Assembly (NCBI RefSeq): GCF_022531965.1 | Contig: NZ_CP092831.1 | Location: forward strand, 3,233,001-3,297,000 | Source: Paenibacillus peoriae | GTDB taxonomy: Bacteria; Bacillota; Bacilli; Paenibacillales; Paenibacillaceae | Direction of reading: 5' to 3' | Length of the DNA stretch: 64,000 nt | Part shown: piece by piece, positions 45,392-54,008 of the stretch | How the letters are laid out: each line of letters begins with the position of its first letter | Position numbering within the stretch: the first letter of the stretch is position 1 | Translations under genes and position numbers: made by a program | The notes under the pieces: generated by a model | The model's database searches: none | What the model was told of the DNA's origin: nothing | The model's input: only the letters and a program-made list of their open reading frames with translations

Positions 45392-45947
45392 TTAGTCTTG
45401 CTCCGTAGCAGGCGCTTGTACTGATTCTGTTGGTTCTTGAATAGACTCAGTTGCTGTCTGAACCTGACCGGATGATACCTCTGCTGTAGCCTGAGCCAAA
45501 AAATCATTAAGCTTCGCGGCAAGACCCGATACAGCTTCCTTAGCTGCTGCCCGTGTTGCCTCCTCGTTTGGCTGTGCGTCAGTAGCGAGTGCCACTTTTG
45601 TTTTGGCCTTATACTCCAGATATGCCTTCTCAATCGCGGATTTTAACTCTACTTGGGATACTACGATACCTTGACTGGAAAGAGTAAGTGAAGCATACTG
45701 CAAAGCCTCCTGAAGCTTACGTTCTCCTCCAGCTTCTTTAAATGCTGTTTGAGCAAAAGCAAAGCCCTCCCCAGCAATTTTATGGATTATTTCCCTCTGT
45801 GCCGCCGTAGTACGCGCTTCTAGCCACACGTTAACCTTAGTTTTGAGTTTTGTTCAGACCTCCTAAAACAAACGCTGTAAGCACACCCACAGCGGCTGTG
45901 GCGATGGTATTTACGTAAGGTTGCACAGTTTCGATAATTGATTGCAT
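45392..45947 (-). pseudogene. Phage holin of the LLH type, frameshifted
   Basis: The ATG at 45947 follows AAAGGGG and opens a frame reading MQSIIETVQPYVNTIATAAVG then a hydrophobic helix to GGLNK. That frame stops at once, but the next frame continues LKTKVNVWLEARTT and runs 145 codons to 45392 (VELKSAIEKAYLEYK, then an acidic Gln/Thr tail). The join is at a four-A run (45848-45851 on the plus strand reads TTTT); removal of one base restores a single LLH-like holin of about 180 residues. It is the last gene of the broken prophage lysis module. Confidence 0.75.
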
Positions 45948-46005
45948 GATTACTTTTCCCCTTTCGTTTTCAACGATGCGATTTTATTTTTTGAATCCCA
46001 GGACA

Positions 46006-46902
46006 CTACTGCCCGTAAGCTTCTGCAATTGGCTTGAGTTGCACATAAGCCGTATCGTCTACAAGTTGGACAGTTTGCAGCTTGGCTCTGTTTAAATACG
46101 CTTCCTTACGGGTGTTGTCCCAGTGATAAGAAAAGCCCAATACATCTGCCAAAGACCGCAACGGTACATAAGTTCTGGAGCCATGTAGAAGTGCTCTCCC
46201 CGCTTCTTTGCCATTGACGCGGAATATGCCGGGTGTAACGGATTCTGTCTCTTGTGCAGGGACAACAGCGCCGAATCGCTTACATAGCTCGTCCGCTGTA
46301 CCGTCAAACTCATTCATGTCCACGTTCCCTTTTATCCCAGCTACCTTGCCGCTGTCGCTGTATTGCCAAATATCCCAACGTTTCCATGTCACTGTGTCGC
46401 TTGGGACGCGAGTGTCACTATACCGGGCTATCCATAATGGGTAACCGCCCAATGAGGCGTTAAAATTGGCGGCAAAGGCACTACCCGTGTAAATGATTGG
46501 CTTTCGTCCTGTCAGGCGCTCCAATTCCAAAAGAAAGGCTAATGCTACAGCACTAATAAGTGTTTGGAGAGCTTGCCAGGATTGTTTTCGTAGTCCATCA
46601 CCGCAGGAAGCTCCAGCGCTTTGGCACCTCCAACCTGATCCTACACATCAGCAAAATGCCGTGCATCCGCTTTCTCTGTGTCAACACTGGTGGCATCTAA
46701 AAAATGATAGGCCCCCAACAACACGCCTGCTTTCTTGGCTTTTTTTGCATTTGTAATGAATGTTGGGTCAACATAACTTGCCCCTGACTTGCTTTAATGT
46801 AGGCAAATGAAATACCGTCGGTTTAACCGCCTTCCAATCAATCTTTCCTTGATAACGGGATACGTCTATTCCTTGGGCATTACGGCTGTTTCGTCGTTGC
46901 AT
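46006..46902 (-). pseudogene. Phage endolysin (GH25 lysozyme plus stalk domain), multiply broken
   Basis: The start (ATG 46902, after AGGAAGGAGAG) reads QGIDVSRYQGKIDWKAVK, the GH25 opening with its catalytic-type Asp. The frame then shifts: DGISFAYIKASQG, shift, SYVDPTFITNAKKAKKAG and LLGAYHFLDA, an in-frame stop after HFADV, VMDYENNPGK, a third shift, then an intact stretch to 46006 with GRKPIIYTG and WDIWQYSDSGKV, followed by a stalk domain (VPLRSLADVLGF). Three frameshifts and one stop make it non-functional as a whole. Together the pieces cover a complete GH25 domain. Confidence 0.85.
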
Positions 46903-47322
46903 CCTCTTTCTCTCCTTCCTTACCACTTTTACTTTTTAAAACTTCTACGGCCTGTCGGATCACAGGCGGGATAGGAACGCCGAGTCTGCCACCATTCTCC
47001 AAAATGGACCGTAGCTCATTTTCCATATAAAAATAGGCGACCGCATCTCGGAATAGGTGCGAATCGCCTAAGACTCCATCAATTAGATGGGATACTGCTA
47101 CCATTGCAAAAATAAATACCTTTCGAGCTATACCGATAAGACCAATCTTGCTTTTTAAACCTGGTCCGGTACCCTTCTTACCTTCTACGGCAGCGGCAAA
47201 TAATCCGGTCACATAATCAATAATGACCAGGCAAGTAACACCCCCAATACTCCCGACCACCCACCATAAAAATACGTCACATCGCTGCTTCCTAAAGCAG
47301 TACAGAACTTAAAAACTCCCAC
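46880..47322 (-). pseudogene. Phage holin (Phage_holin_4 type), frameshifted
   Basis: A GTG at 47322 with AAGAAGG 8 bases upstream starts a frame containing VTYFYGGWSGVLGVLLA. The frame then fails, and the neighbouring frame carries on with LVIIDYVTGLFAAAVEGKKG and KSKIGLIGIARKVFIF to a stop at 46880. The shift is near 47227-47232. Together they make a normal 145-residue holin of the toxin-secretion/phage-lysis family. The end overlaps the start of the endolysin relic, the usual lysis-cassette order. Confidence 0.75.
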
Positions 47323-47352
47323 TTATCCAACCTTCTTCCCCCGTCTCTCCGT

Positions 47353-47573
47353 TCAGGAAACTTTTCCTGAGCTATCATCATTTGCTTTTTGATTCTTTTC
47401 CTCTTGGGCCTGTATCTCTGCTAATGCATTTCCTACCGCAATATCCAAACCTATAAGAATTTCTTTCCGGCGTGCTGGCTGTGAAGCAATTACAGCAAAA
47501 TAACCTCAGTCAATTCTTGAACCGATCTGGTTAGATCCAGTAGTATATCCAATGTGGATTTTATCTTTGCCAT
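47353..47573 (-). pseudogene. Small phage-associated gene, frameshifted
   Basis: An ATG at 47573 after GGAGGTGA opens MAKIKSTLDILLDLTRSVQELTE and then hits a stop. The shifted frame continues FAVIASQPARRKEILIGLDIAV to a stop at 47353. One base change near 47500 would join them into a protein of about 70 residues. I do not recognise the family. It is upstream of the holin relic on the same strand. Confidence 0.55.
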
Positions 47574-47810
47574 GTATTTCGTCACCTCCTCAAGACGCAA
47601 AATAAGCCCCTGAATTATCAGTGGCTTTTCATACTTGTATCTTAAATTAATTTGCTGCTATAACGCTACGAGTTTTAAAGGGAAATATTGTTCAGTGAAT
47701 ATAAATTTGTAGACGGACAATACGTCATTAAGCTAACGGACAGTTTAACTTGATTGGTGATATTATGCTACTCTATAAATAAGCAAATAATTTAATCAAG
47801 AGGTGTAATA

Positions 47811-48236
47811 ATGCGGTTTCATGAATTTTATATCGGACAAGTATTTAAAACCAAGTCTTTGAAATTAACTCAAGAGGATATTACCAGATTTGCAAGGGAG
47901 TTTGACCCGCAATATATGCATTTAGATGAAGAGAAAGCATTAAAAGGCAGGTTTAATGGAATTATCGCTTCAGGAATTCAAACATTAGCTGTTTCTTTTA
48001 AGCTTTGGGTTGAAACAGGGAGTTACGGTGATGAGGTTATTGCTGGAACTGCTATGAATAATATTAAATTTATTAAGCCAGTATATCCAGGCGACGAATT
48101 GTACACCATCGTTGAAGTGATTGGAGTAAAAGAGATGAGGAATGGAACAGGACTCGTTACTGTAATGCTGTCGACTTTCAACCACAAAGAGGAGCAAGTT
48201 TTTGAAGGCGATTTATCCGTTCTGGTTAAACAGTAA
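47811..48236 (+). CDS. MaoC-like hot-dog dehydratase
   Basis: A 141-residue protein with the MaoC/(R)-hydratase pattern: ITRFAREFDPQYMHLDEEKA holds the hydratase-type Asp and His, followed by ASGIQTLAVSF and PVYPGDELYTIVEV. Such enzymes hydrate enoyl-CoA or act on related thioesters. AGAGGTG precedes the ATG. It stands alone between the prophage relic and the degraded region, with its own terminator. The upstream 47580-47810 shows no other gene. Confidence 0.88.
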   Translation: MRFHEFYIGQVFKTKSLKLTQEDITRFAREFDPQYMHLDEEKALKGRFNGIIASGIQTLAVSFKLWVETGSYGDEVIAGTAMNNIKFIKPVYPGDELYTIVEVIGVKEMRNGTGLVTVMLSTFNHKEEQVFEGDLSVLVKQ

Positions 48237-48265
48237 AGTTTTATAAAATCAATTATTAAAGGTTT

Positions 48266-48305
48266 GAAGAGGCCCATGCATTCTAGCACGGACCTCTTCT
48301 CTTTA
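48266..48305 (+). terminator. Terminator of the MaoC gene
   Basis: GAAGAGG and CCTCTTC pair (48266-48272 with 48293-48299), followed by TCTTTATTT. Confidence 0.7.
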
Positions 48306-48876
48306 TTTATACATGGCTTGACTTGCGGCTTTATGTTCAGCCACACGTTGCAGTAATTTCTTCATTTGGCGACCTTTAAGTTGCCCTTCTACAACTGAAT
48401 TTCGCATAGATTCTACATCTTGAACCCGCACTTTACCCCATGATGAAAGCGATTGTACAGTGCGATAAATTGCTTTGCTGCCACTTTATTATGGGTCTCG
48501 ACTTGGAAACCAACGCTGTTCGTCGGGTGTTTGTAACAGACAATGACTTGGGCGATCTGCTTAGGATCTGTTGGTTTGTGTACAGACAAATTAGCGTTGG
48601 ATTGATGATTTAGCGTACCCAGTATTCCTCTTAGCAACTAATCTTCCGGAATTCGCATAACCTGAAGATGATGTTCACGAATACCACTTCCAATCCCACA
48701 CATATCATGGTAGTTGCAGAATCACGTACGATATCACCCATTTTGGATAACATATCTATATCTTCTGGTGTTCGACTAGCATTTTCGTTCAATGTAATAA
48801 TAATAAATTCATCTACTGCTTTTGTATTAGAACTGTACAAGCAATGCGATAGAACGAGAAGCATCATACAAACCAT
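48303..48876 (-). pseudogene. Degraded coding region, minus strand
   Basis: Two stretches look like decayed genes. One frame (48637 to about 48455) reads DPKQIAQVIVCYKHPTNSVGF and KQFIALYN, then the next frame continues SLSSWGKVRVQDVESM and QMKKLLQRVAEHKAASQ to a stop at 48303; a single base near 48451-48456 would join them. Upstream, 48876-48641 reads FIIITLNENASRTPEDIDML and DIVRDSATTMICVG, after which an alternative frame (GSGIREHHLQVMRIPED) runs to a stop. I do not recognise either product. The region ends just before the formate dehydrogenase leader. Confidence 0.45.
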
Positions 48877-48944
48877 AGAGGTAAAGCTGCTTCAAGAGGG
48901 GGCTAATCCATGTAAAATTTTGGTTCAGTGTAATGAATTTCACA

Positions 48945-49025
48945 TCTTTCCGGGCCAACCTGTTCTACCATAGAAGAGTGATACGCCGTGCTGGGCAGAC
49001 CACTTTGGTCGGGACGGTTACGTCT
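48945..49025 (+). promoter_or_regulatory. Probable molybdenum-cofactor riboswitch
   Basis: A compact fold lies upstream of a molybdoenzyme operon. AACC (48957-48960) pairs with GGTT (49016-49019) and encloses TTCTA-CCA-TAGAA (48963-48975). GATACGCCGT follows, with CCGT pairing to ACGG (49014-49017), and GACC pairs with GGTC (48998-49010). GGGCCAAC, GTGATACG and GGGCAGACC...GGTCGGGA resemble the conserved core of the Moco RNA motif, known to sit before molybdoenzyme and Moco genes. The call rests on memory of the motif and on context; a covariance search would settle it. Confidence 0.55.
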
Positions 49026-49103
49026 TGTTCTAAACTAGTTACACAGGCTGTCTGGCATGCGCGGCAAGTACGCCTTTATTTTGATTCGAAGCGGAGTGTC
49101 CAG

Positions 49104-49469
49104 ATGTTGAATACCGAATTGGAATACCGTGAGCGCATCAGGAAGTTGGCCGTATGTATTGTCAAACACTACCGGGGAAAAGGACCGGACAACGTCAAGG
49201 TTTCACTGGATTCGCCGCTCCGGATTACGGTAGAAATTCGAGGTACATTGTCTAATCTGTCCGAAATCCTCGTTCATGAAGGGGCTGAGGACAAGGTCAG
49301 AGAATATTGGGACGTCCTTCGTCCCTATCTGGAAAAGGAGTTTATGAACGAAGCCGAAAAAACACTCGGCAGTCCCTTCACTTATACTTGGGAGGTCTGC
49401 CCCTCCGTCCATGGAGACGGACACATTATCATTACTCTAGAACTACAACACATACACCGGTTGGATTAG
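49104..49469 (+). CDS. DUF2294 (MpsC-like) domain protein
   Basis: A 121-residue protein from the ATG at 49104, with GGAG 7 bases before it. The frame is open from 48933, but those codons lie in the structured leader. Key stretches are CIVKHYRGKGPDNVKVSLD, VEIRGTLSNLSEILVHEGAEDKV and TYTWEVCPSVHGDGHIIITLEL, the pattern of DUF2294, now named for MpsC of a membrane-potential system. These domains are often near formate dehydrogenase genes in Bacillaceae, as here. The biochemical role in this setting is unknown. A terminator-like hairpin separates it from fdhF. Confidence 0.75.
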   Translation: MLNTELEYRERIRKLAVCIVKHYRGKGPDNVKVSLDSPLRITVEIRGTLSNLSEILVHEGAEDKVREYWDVLRPYLEKEFMNEAEKTLGSPFTYTWEVCPSVHGDGHIIITLELQHIHRLD

Positions 49470-49502
49470 CGGGAAGGAGCCTTGTCTCCTCGCTCGCGGA
49501 TA

Positions 49503-49553
49503 AGCCAGTACAGGATGCAGCGTAAAGCGGCATTTTTGTATTGGCTTTTTTTA
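49503..49553 (+). terminator. Terminator or attenuator before fdhF
   Basis: AGCCAGTACA (49503-49512) pairs with TGTATTGGCT (49537-49546, one mismatch) and TTTTTTT follows. It lies only 45 bases before the fdhF start, so it either ends the DUF2294 transcript or limits read-through into fdhF. Confidence 0.65.
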
Positions 49554-49597
49554 TGTTTCGAGTTTCATCTATTTCATATAAAAGAGGTGCTGCACTT

Positions 49598-51760
49598 ATG
49601 GCAGACAAGGTATTGACCGTATGTCCCTACTGCGGGAGCGGTTGTCAGCTTCATTTGCTGGTGGAAAAAGGACAGGTAATTGGCGCAGAGCCGGCTGGTG
49701 GTCGTACGAATGAAGGAACGTTGTGTCTAAAAGGACACTACGGATGGGATTTTCTGAATGACCCGCAAATTCTGACTGCACGCTTGCGCAAGCCCATGAT
49801 TCGCAAAAATGGAGTTATGGAGGAAGTGGAGTGGAAGGAAGCCATTCAATATACTGCCGAACGGCTGTCAGCAATTAAGGAAAAATACGGACCCGACTCC
49901 ATTATGGGAACGGGCTCCGCACGTGGTCCGGGAAATGAGGCCAATTATGTCATGCAAAAGTTCATGCGGGCGGTCATTGGCACGAACAATATTGACCATT
50001 GCGCTCGTGTATGCCATGGCCCTTCTGTGGCAGGTTTGACTTACTCGCTCGGAGATGGAGCTATGTCCAACTCTATTCCTGAAATTGAACACTCTGATCT
50101 CATTTTCGTATTTGGATATAATGCACCCGAAACACATCCGATCGTCGCAAGACGCATTGTAGCTGCCAAGCAAAGAGGCGCCAAAATTATTGTATGCGAT
50201 CCGCGCATGACCGAAACAGCTCGTATCTCGAATATGTGGCTACCCTTAAAGGGCGGTTCGAACATGGCTTTGGTGAACGCTTTTGGTCATGTACTTGTGC
50301 ATGAAGGACTGTACGACAAACGATATGTGGAAGCAAACACAGAAGGCTTTGCCGAATATGTAGACAGCATTAAAAAATATACTCCCGAATATGCGGAAGG
50401 CATTACGGGGGTCAAGGCGGCCGATATCCGGGCGGCTATGAGGGAATATGCAAAGGCCCCTACCGCTACCATTTTGTACGGAATGGGCGTATGCCAATTT
50501 TCACAGGCCGTTGACGTAGTAAAGGGGCTCGCTTCCCTTGCACTGTTGACCGGAAATCTGGGCAAGCCGAATGTGGGTATCGGACCAGTACGGGGACAAA
50601 ACAATGTACAGGGTTCCTGTGACATGGGTGCTTTACCGAATGTGTATCCTGGCTATCAGGATGTAACAGACACCACGGTTCGCAAAAAGTTTGAAAAAGC
50701 ATGGGGTGTTGAGCTGCCGCGTAAAAAAGGATATCCACTTACGGAGGTACCACACCTCATCCTGAAGGAGAACAAGCTGAAAGCTTATTACATTTTCGGC
50801 GAAGACCCTGTACAAAGTGATCCGAACGCCGCCGAGTTGCGTGAAGCCCTAGACCAATTGGAATTTGTCGTGGTCCAGGATATTTTCATGAACAAAACAG
50901 CGCTGCATGCCGATGTCATCCTCCCTTCTACTGCTTGGGGCGAGCATGACGGTGTATATTCTTCGGCAGATCGGGGCTTTCAGCGCATCCGAAAGGCCGT
51001 CGAGCCACAGGGTGATGTAAAGCCAGACTGGGCTATTATTAGCGAGGTTGCTACCGCCATGGGCTACCCTATGTCCTATGCAAACACAGAGGAAATTTGG
51101 GATGAAATGCGTAGCCTCTGCCCATTATTCTCCGGTGCCAGCTACCAAAAAATGGAGCAGCAAGGCGGCGTGCAATGGCCCTGCCCTACTGAGGATCATC
51201 CAGGTACACCGTATTTGTATAAAGGAAATCAATTTTCGACACCTAGTGGCAAAGGCAGATTATTCGCCTGCGAATGGCGTCCGCCACAAGAACAACCGGA
51301 TGCAAAATACCCGCTTGTCTTGTCTACAGTCCGTGAGGTAGGCCACTACTCCGTTCGTACCATGACTGGCAATTGCCGTGCGCTGCGCCAATTGTCTGAT
51401 GAGCCTGGCTTTATTCAGATTAGCCCGGAAGACGGAGCAGATCTGAATATTCTGGATGGTGAAATTGTTGCCATATCCTCCCGCCGGGGACGCATCATGG
51501 CTCGGGCACAAATCAGTGACCGTGTGCAACAAGGTGCGACCTACATGACCTATCACTGGTGGGTTGGAGCATGCAACGAGCTGACCGCTGATTTTCTCGA
51601 TCCGGTATCCAAAACCCCGGAATTAAAATACTGTGCCATCCGCCTGGAACGAATCGCCGACCAAGCTCAGGCCGAACGTGATGTACATGAATCGTACCAA
51701 CAGATTCGCAAACAGATGAACGTCCAGGAAGCTGTTTTGGCTGATAAGGTGACAAGATGA
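49598..51760 (+). CDS. fdhF: Molybdopterin formate dehydrogenase (FdhF, Cys form)
   Basis: A 720-residue enzyme from the ATG at 49598, with AAGAGGTG 8 bases before it. It is strongly similar along its length to E. coli formate dehydrogenase H. The single [4Fe-4S] site is CPYCGSGCQ with CLKG. The active-site motif is ARVCHGPSVAGL near residue 137, with Cys where E. coli has selenocysteine, so no SECIS element is needed. VREVGHYSVRTMTGN and TYHWWVGACNEL belong to the C-terminal cofactor domain. It oxidises formate or reduces CO2. It leads an operon with two ferredoxin-like subunits and an [FeFe] hydrogenase. Confidence 0.95.
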   Translation: MADKVLTVCPYCGSGCQLHLLVEKGQVIGAEPAGGRTNEGTLCLKGHYGWDFLNDPQILTARLRKPMIRKNGVMEEVEWKEAIQYTAERLSAIKEKYGPDSIMGTGSARGPGNEANYVMQKFMRAVIGTNNIDHCARVCHGPSVAGLTYSLGDGAMSNSIPEIEHSDLIFVFGYNAPETHPIVARRIVAAKQRGAKIIVCDPRMTETARISNMWLPLKGGSNMALVNAFGHVLVHEGLYDKRYVEANTEGFAEYVDSIKKYTPEYAEGITGVKAADIRAAMREYAKAPTATILYGMGVCQFSQAVDVVKGLASLALLTGNLGKPNVGIGPVRGQNNVQGSCDMGALPNVYPGYQDVTDTTVRKKFEKAWGVELPRKKGYPLTEVPHLILKENKLKAYYIFGEDPVQSDPNAAELREALDQLEFVVVQDIFMNKTALHADVILPSTAWGEHDGVYSSADRGFQRIRKAVEPQGDVKPDWAIISEVATAMGYPMSYANTEEIWDEMRSLCPLFSGASYQKMEQQGGVQWPCPTEDHPGTPYLYKGNQFSTPSGKGRLFACEWRPPQEQPDAKYPLVLSTVREVGHYSVRTMTGNCRALRQLSDEPGFIQISPEDGADLNILDGEIVAISSRRGRIMARAQISDRVQQGATYMTYHWWVGACNELTADFLDPVSKTPELKYCAIRLERIADQAQAERDVHESYQQIRKQMNVQEAVLADKVTR

Positions 51761-52407
51761 GCGGCACAGGGAATATGATGCACCGTCCGACTGATACCCG
51801 GTCAGCTTCGATGAGTAGAATGGGAGCAGCCGGTAGAACAAGCGCTGTTGCTTCTTCTTTTGTAGTCGCAGACGCCGGGCAGTGCATCGGCTGCAAAGCC
51901 TGTGAACTGGCGTGCTTCGCCGTTCACAGTCAGGCTAACGGTATAGGAGCTTCGGTCGGAACCGTCAGCGTTCCTGTCGTACCCAAGGTGTATGTTGTTC
52001 GTACAGGGGATACGTATGTGCCGGTGCAATGCCGGCATTGCGAAAATGCCCCCTGCGCACATGCCTGTCCGGTGCAGGCCATTCGTCAGGAGGACGGAGT
52101 CGTCATGATAGATGAGGATCGATGTATCGGCTGTACTTCCTGTGTTTTGGCCTGTCCCTTCGGGGCAATTGAGGTGTCTCCGGTCTACCGGGCCGGACAC
52201 CTTGTGACGCAGTCCGGCCTGACTCACCGGGCAAATCGAGTGGCCCTTCCCCGCACCGCGGCAAGCAAATGCGATCTGTGCGCGGAAACAGAGAACGGAC
52301 AGCCTGCATGTGTAGATGCCTGCCCGAATCATGTCCTACGGCTGGCCAAGGGTATATCCGACTCGCCTCCAGAGCCTCGGCGGGAAGTCTTTTTCCCACG
52401 CCTGTAA
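51757..52407 (+). CDS. Four-cluster ferredoxin subunit (HycB/HydN-like)
   Basis: A 216-residue iron-sulfur protein; the ATG overlaps the fdhF stop (ATGA). Four Cys clusters are seen: CIGCKACELAC, CRHCENAPCAHAC, CIGCTSCVLAC and CDLC with CVDAC, for four [4Fe-4S] centres. HycB-type proteins carry electrons between FdhF and a hydrogenase. The first 35 residues are an Arg/Ser-rich extension not seen in most family members; a start further in (MSRMGAAG) is possible. A similar protein is encoded at 54009. Confidence 0.92.
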   Translation: MSGTGNMMHRPTDTRSASMSRMGAAGRTSAVASSFVVADAGQCIGCKACELACFAVHSQANGIGASVGTVSVPVVPKVYVVRTGDTYVPVQCRHCENAPCAHACPVQAIRQEDGVVMIDEDRCIGCTSCVLACPFGAIEVSPVYRAGHLVTQSGLTHRANRVALPRTAASKCDLCAETENGQPACVDACPNHVLRLAKGISDSPPEPRREVFFPRL

Positions 52408-52439
52408 GGTCAAAATCAGCCGCAGAAAGGTAGAAAAAC

Positions 52440-53945
52440 ATGTCAACCACTATAGACAAGATCTCTTCACCTCCTTGTATGAAGACGACTGATTACACAG
52501 ACCCTGTCATTCATATTGACCCGACGCTCTGCACGGGATGCAGACGCTGTGCTGAGGTTTGTCCAGTAGATGCCATAGAGGGACTGCCTGGAGAACCGCA
52601 AACCATTAATGCAGACCGATGTGTTATTTGCGGTCAATGTGTACAAATATGCAGCGTATACGCATCTGACTGGGCAGGTTCATCTCCACAGGAAAGCGCC
52701 GCTAGACGGCTGGAGCGTATACAAGAACGCGATATGCCTGCCGACATCAGAGAGCCGCTATTCGCTGCCTATTATAGCTACAACTTGAATAAGGTAAGCG
52801 ATATGATGACCAAACCTGGACAGTTTCGGATCGTCCAATGTGCTCCGGCCATTCGTGTTTCACTCGCGGAGGAATTCGGTATGCCGTTTGGCACCTTGAC
52901 GCCTGGGAAAATGGCTGCTGCTTTGCGCCGCCTTGGTTTCGACCGGGTATATGACACCAACTTTGGAGCTGACGTGACCATCATGGAGGAAGGCACGGAA
53001 TTGATTCGTCGCGTGACCGAAGGCGGTCCCTTGCCTATGTTCACATCCTGCTGTCCAGCATGGGTCCGATTTGCCGAGATCGAATATCCCGATCTGCTAG
53101 ACCATCTATCCAGCTGCAAATCTCCGATGCAAATGTTAGGAGCGCTTATCAAATCTTATGGCGCACAACTGGACGAAGTGGAACCTGCGAATATATACAG
53201 CGTTGCCATCATGCCATGTACTTGTAAACAATTTGAATGTGATCGTCCCGAAATGGAATCTGACGGTTACCGTGATGTAGATGAGGTACTGACCACGCGT
53301 GAACTTGCATACTGGATCAAGCAGAGCGGAATTGATTTTGCAAACCTGCCTGATGAAGAATTCGATTCACCGTTAGGGCAATATTCCGGTGCAGGCTCCA
53401 TTTTTGGAGTCACTGGAGGAGTCATGGAAGCTGCCATCCGTACAGGTTACGAGCTGCTGACGAATGAAAAACTGCCGAAGCTCCAACTCGATTTTGTACG
53501 TGGTGAGGAAGGCATTCGAGTAGCTGAGGTTCAGGTAGGCAAGCTACAGCTCAAGGTAGCGGTCGTCGCCGGGCTACAGCATGCCTATCAGCTACTGGAT
53601 CGTGTCCAGGCGGGCGAATGTGATTATCATTTTATTGAGGTGATGGGCTGCCCTGCCGGATGTATCAGTGGAGGGGGACAACCCAAGATCATGTTAGAAA
53701 AGCAACGAATTGAAGCTTATCGGGCACGTAAATCCTCCATTTATGGACATGATGCTGCACGCCAGGTACGAAAATCGCATGAGAACCCTCACATCATTAA
53801 ACTTTATGATGAATTTCTAGGTGAGCCGCTGGGTCATGTGTCGCATCATCTTCTGCACACGACCTTCCAACAACGGGGGCCCGGCAAGCAAAGCCGCAGT
53901 AGCACTATTTCTATCAAAGGGGATACGGATTACTCCATTCATTAA
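52440..53945 (+). CDS. hydA: [FeFe] hydrogenase, catalytic subunit
   Basis: A 501-residue hydrogenase. An N-terminal two-cluster ferredoxin domain has CTGCRRCAEVCPVD and CVICGQCVQIC. The H-cluster domain has all three signatures: L1 FTSCCPAW (about residue 201), L2 MPCTCKQFE (about 257) and L3 EVMGCPAGCISGGGQP (about 400). The Cys residues bind the [4Fe-4S] part of the H-cluster, and the second Cys of L1 is the proton-transfer Cys. The size is that of the M2-type enzymes used in HDCR. AAAGGTAG precedes the ATG. It interconverts protons and H2. Confidence 0.95.
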   Translation: MSTTIDKISSPPCMKTTDYTDPVIHIDPTLCTGCRRCAEVCPVDAIEGLPGEPQTINADRCVICGQCVQICSVYASDWAGSSPQESAARRLERIQERDMPADIREPLFAAYYSYNLNKVSDMMTKPGQFRIVQCAPAIRVSLAEEFGMPFGTLTPGKMAAALRRLGFDRVYDTNFGADVTIMEEGTELIRRVTEGGPLPMFTSCCPAWVRFAEIEYPDLLDHLSSCKSPMQMLGALIKSYGAQLDEVEPANIYSVAIMPCTCKQFECDRPEMESDGYRDVDEVLTTRELAYWIKQSGIDFANLPDEEFDSPLGQYSGAGSIFGVTGGVMEAAIRTGYELLTNEKLPKLQLDFVRGEEGIRVAEVQVGKLQLKVAVVAGLQHAYQLLDRVQAGECDYHFIEVMGCPAGCISGGGQPKIMLEKQRIEAYRARKSSIYGHDAARQVRKSHENPHIIKLYDEFLGEPLGHVSHHLLHTTFQQRGPGKQSRSSTISIKGDTDYSIH

Positions 53946-54008
53946 TACGTTAAGTTTTTTATGCTGTATACATTATATTTGTCGTTAGTTAGAGAGGAGT
54001 CGAATTGT

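Noticed and set aside
45392..47573. Sequencing error as the cause of the frameshifts
   Set aside because: Not fully excluded, but long genes nearby (parC, parE, dynamin, fdhF) are all intact, so clustered errors only in phage genes are unlikely.
49980..50040. Selenocysteine at the FdhF active site
   Set aside because: The codon is TGC (Cys) in ARVCHGPSV and the frame is open throughout, so no recoding is needed.
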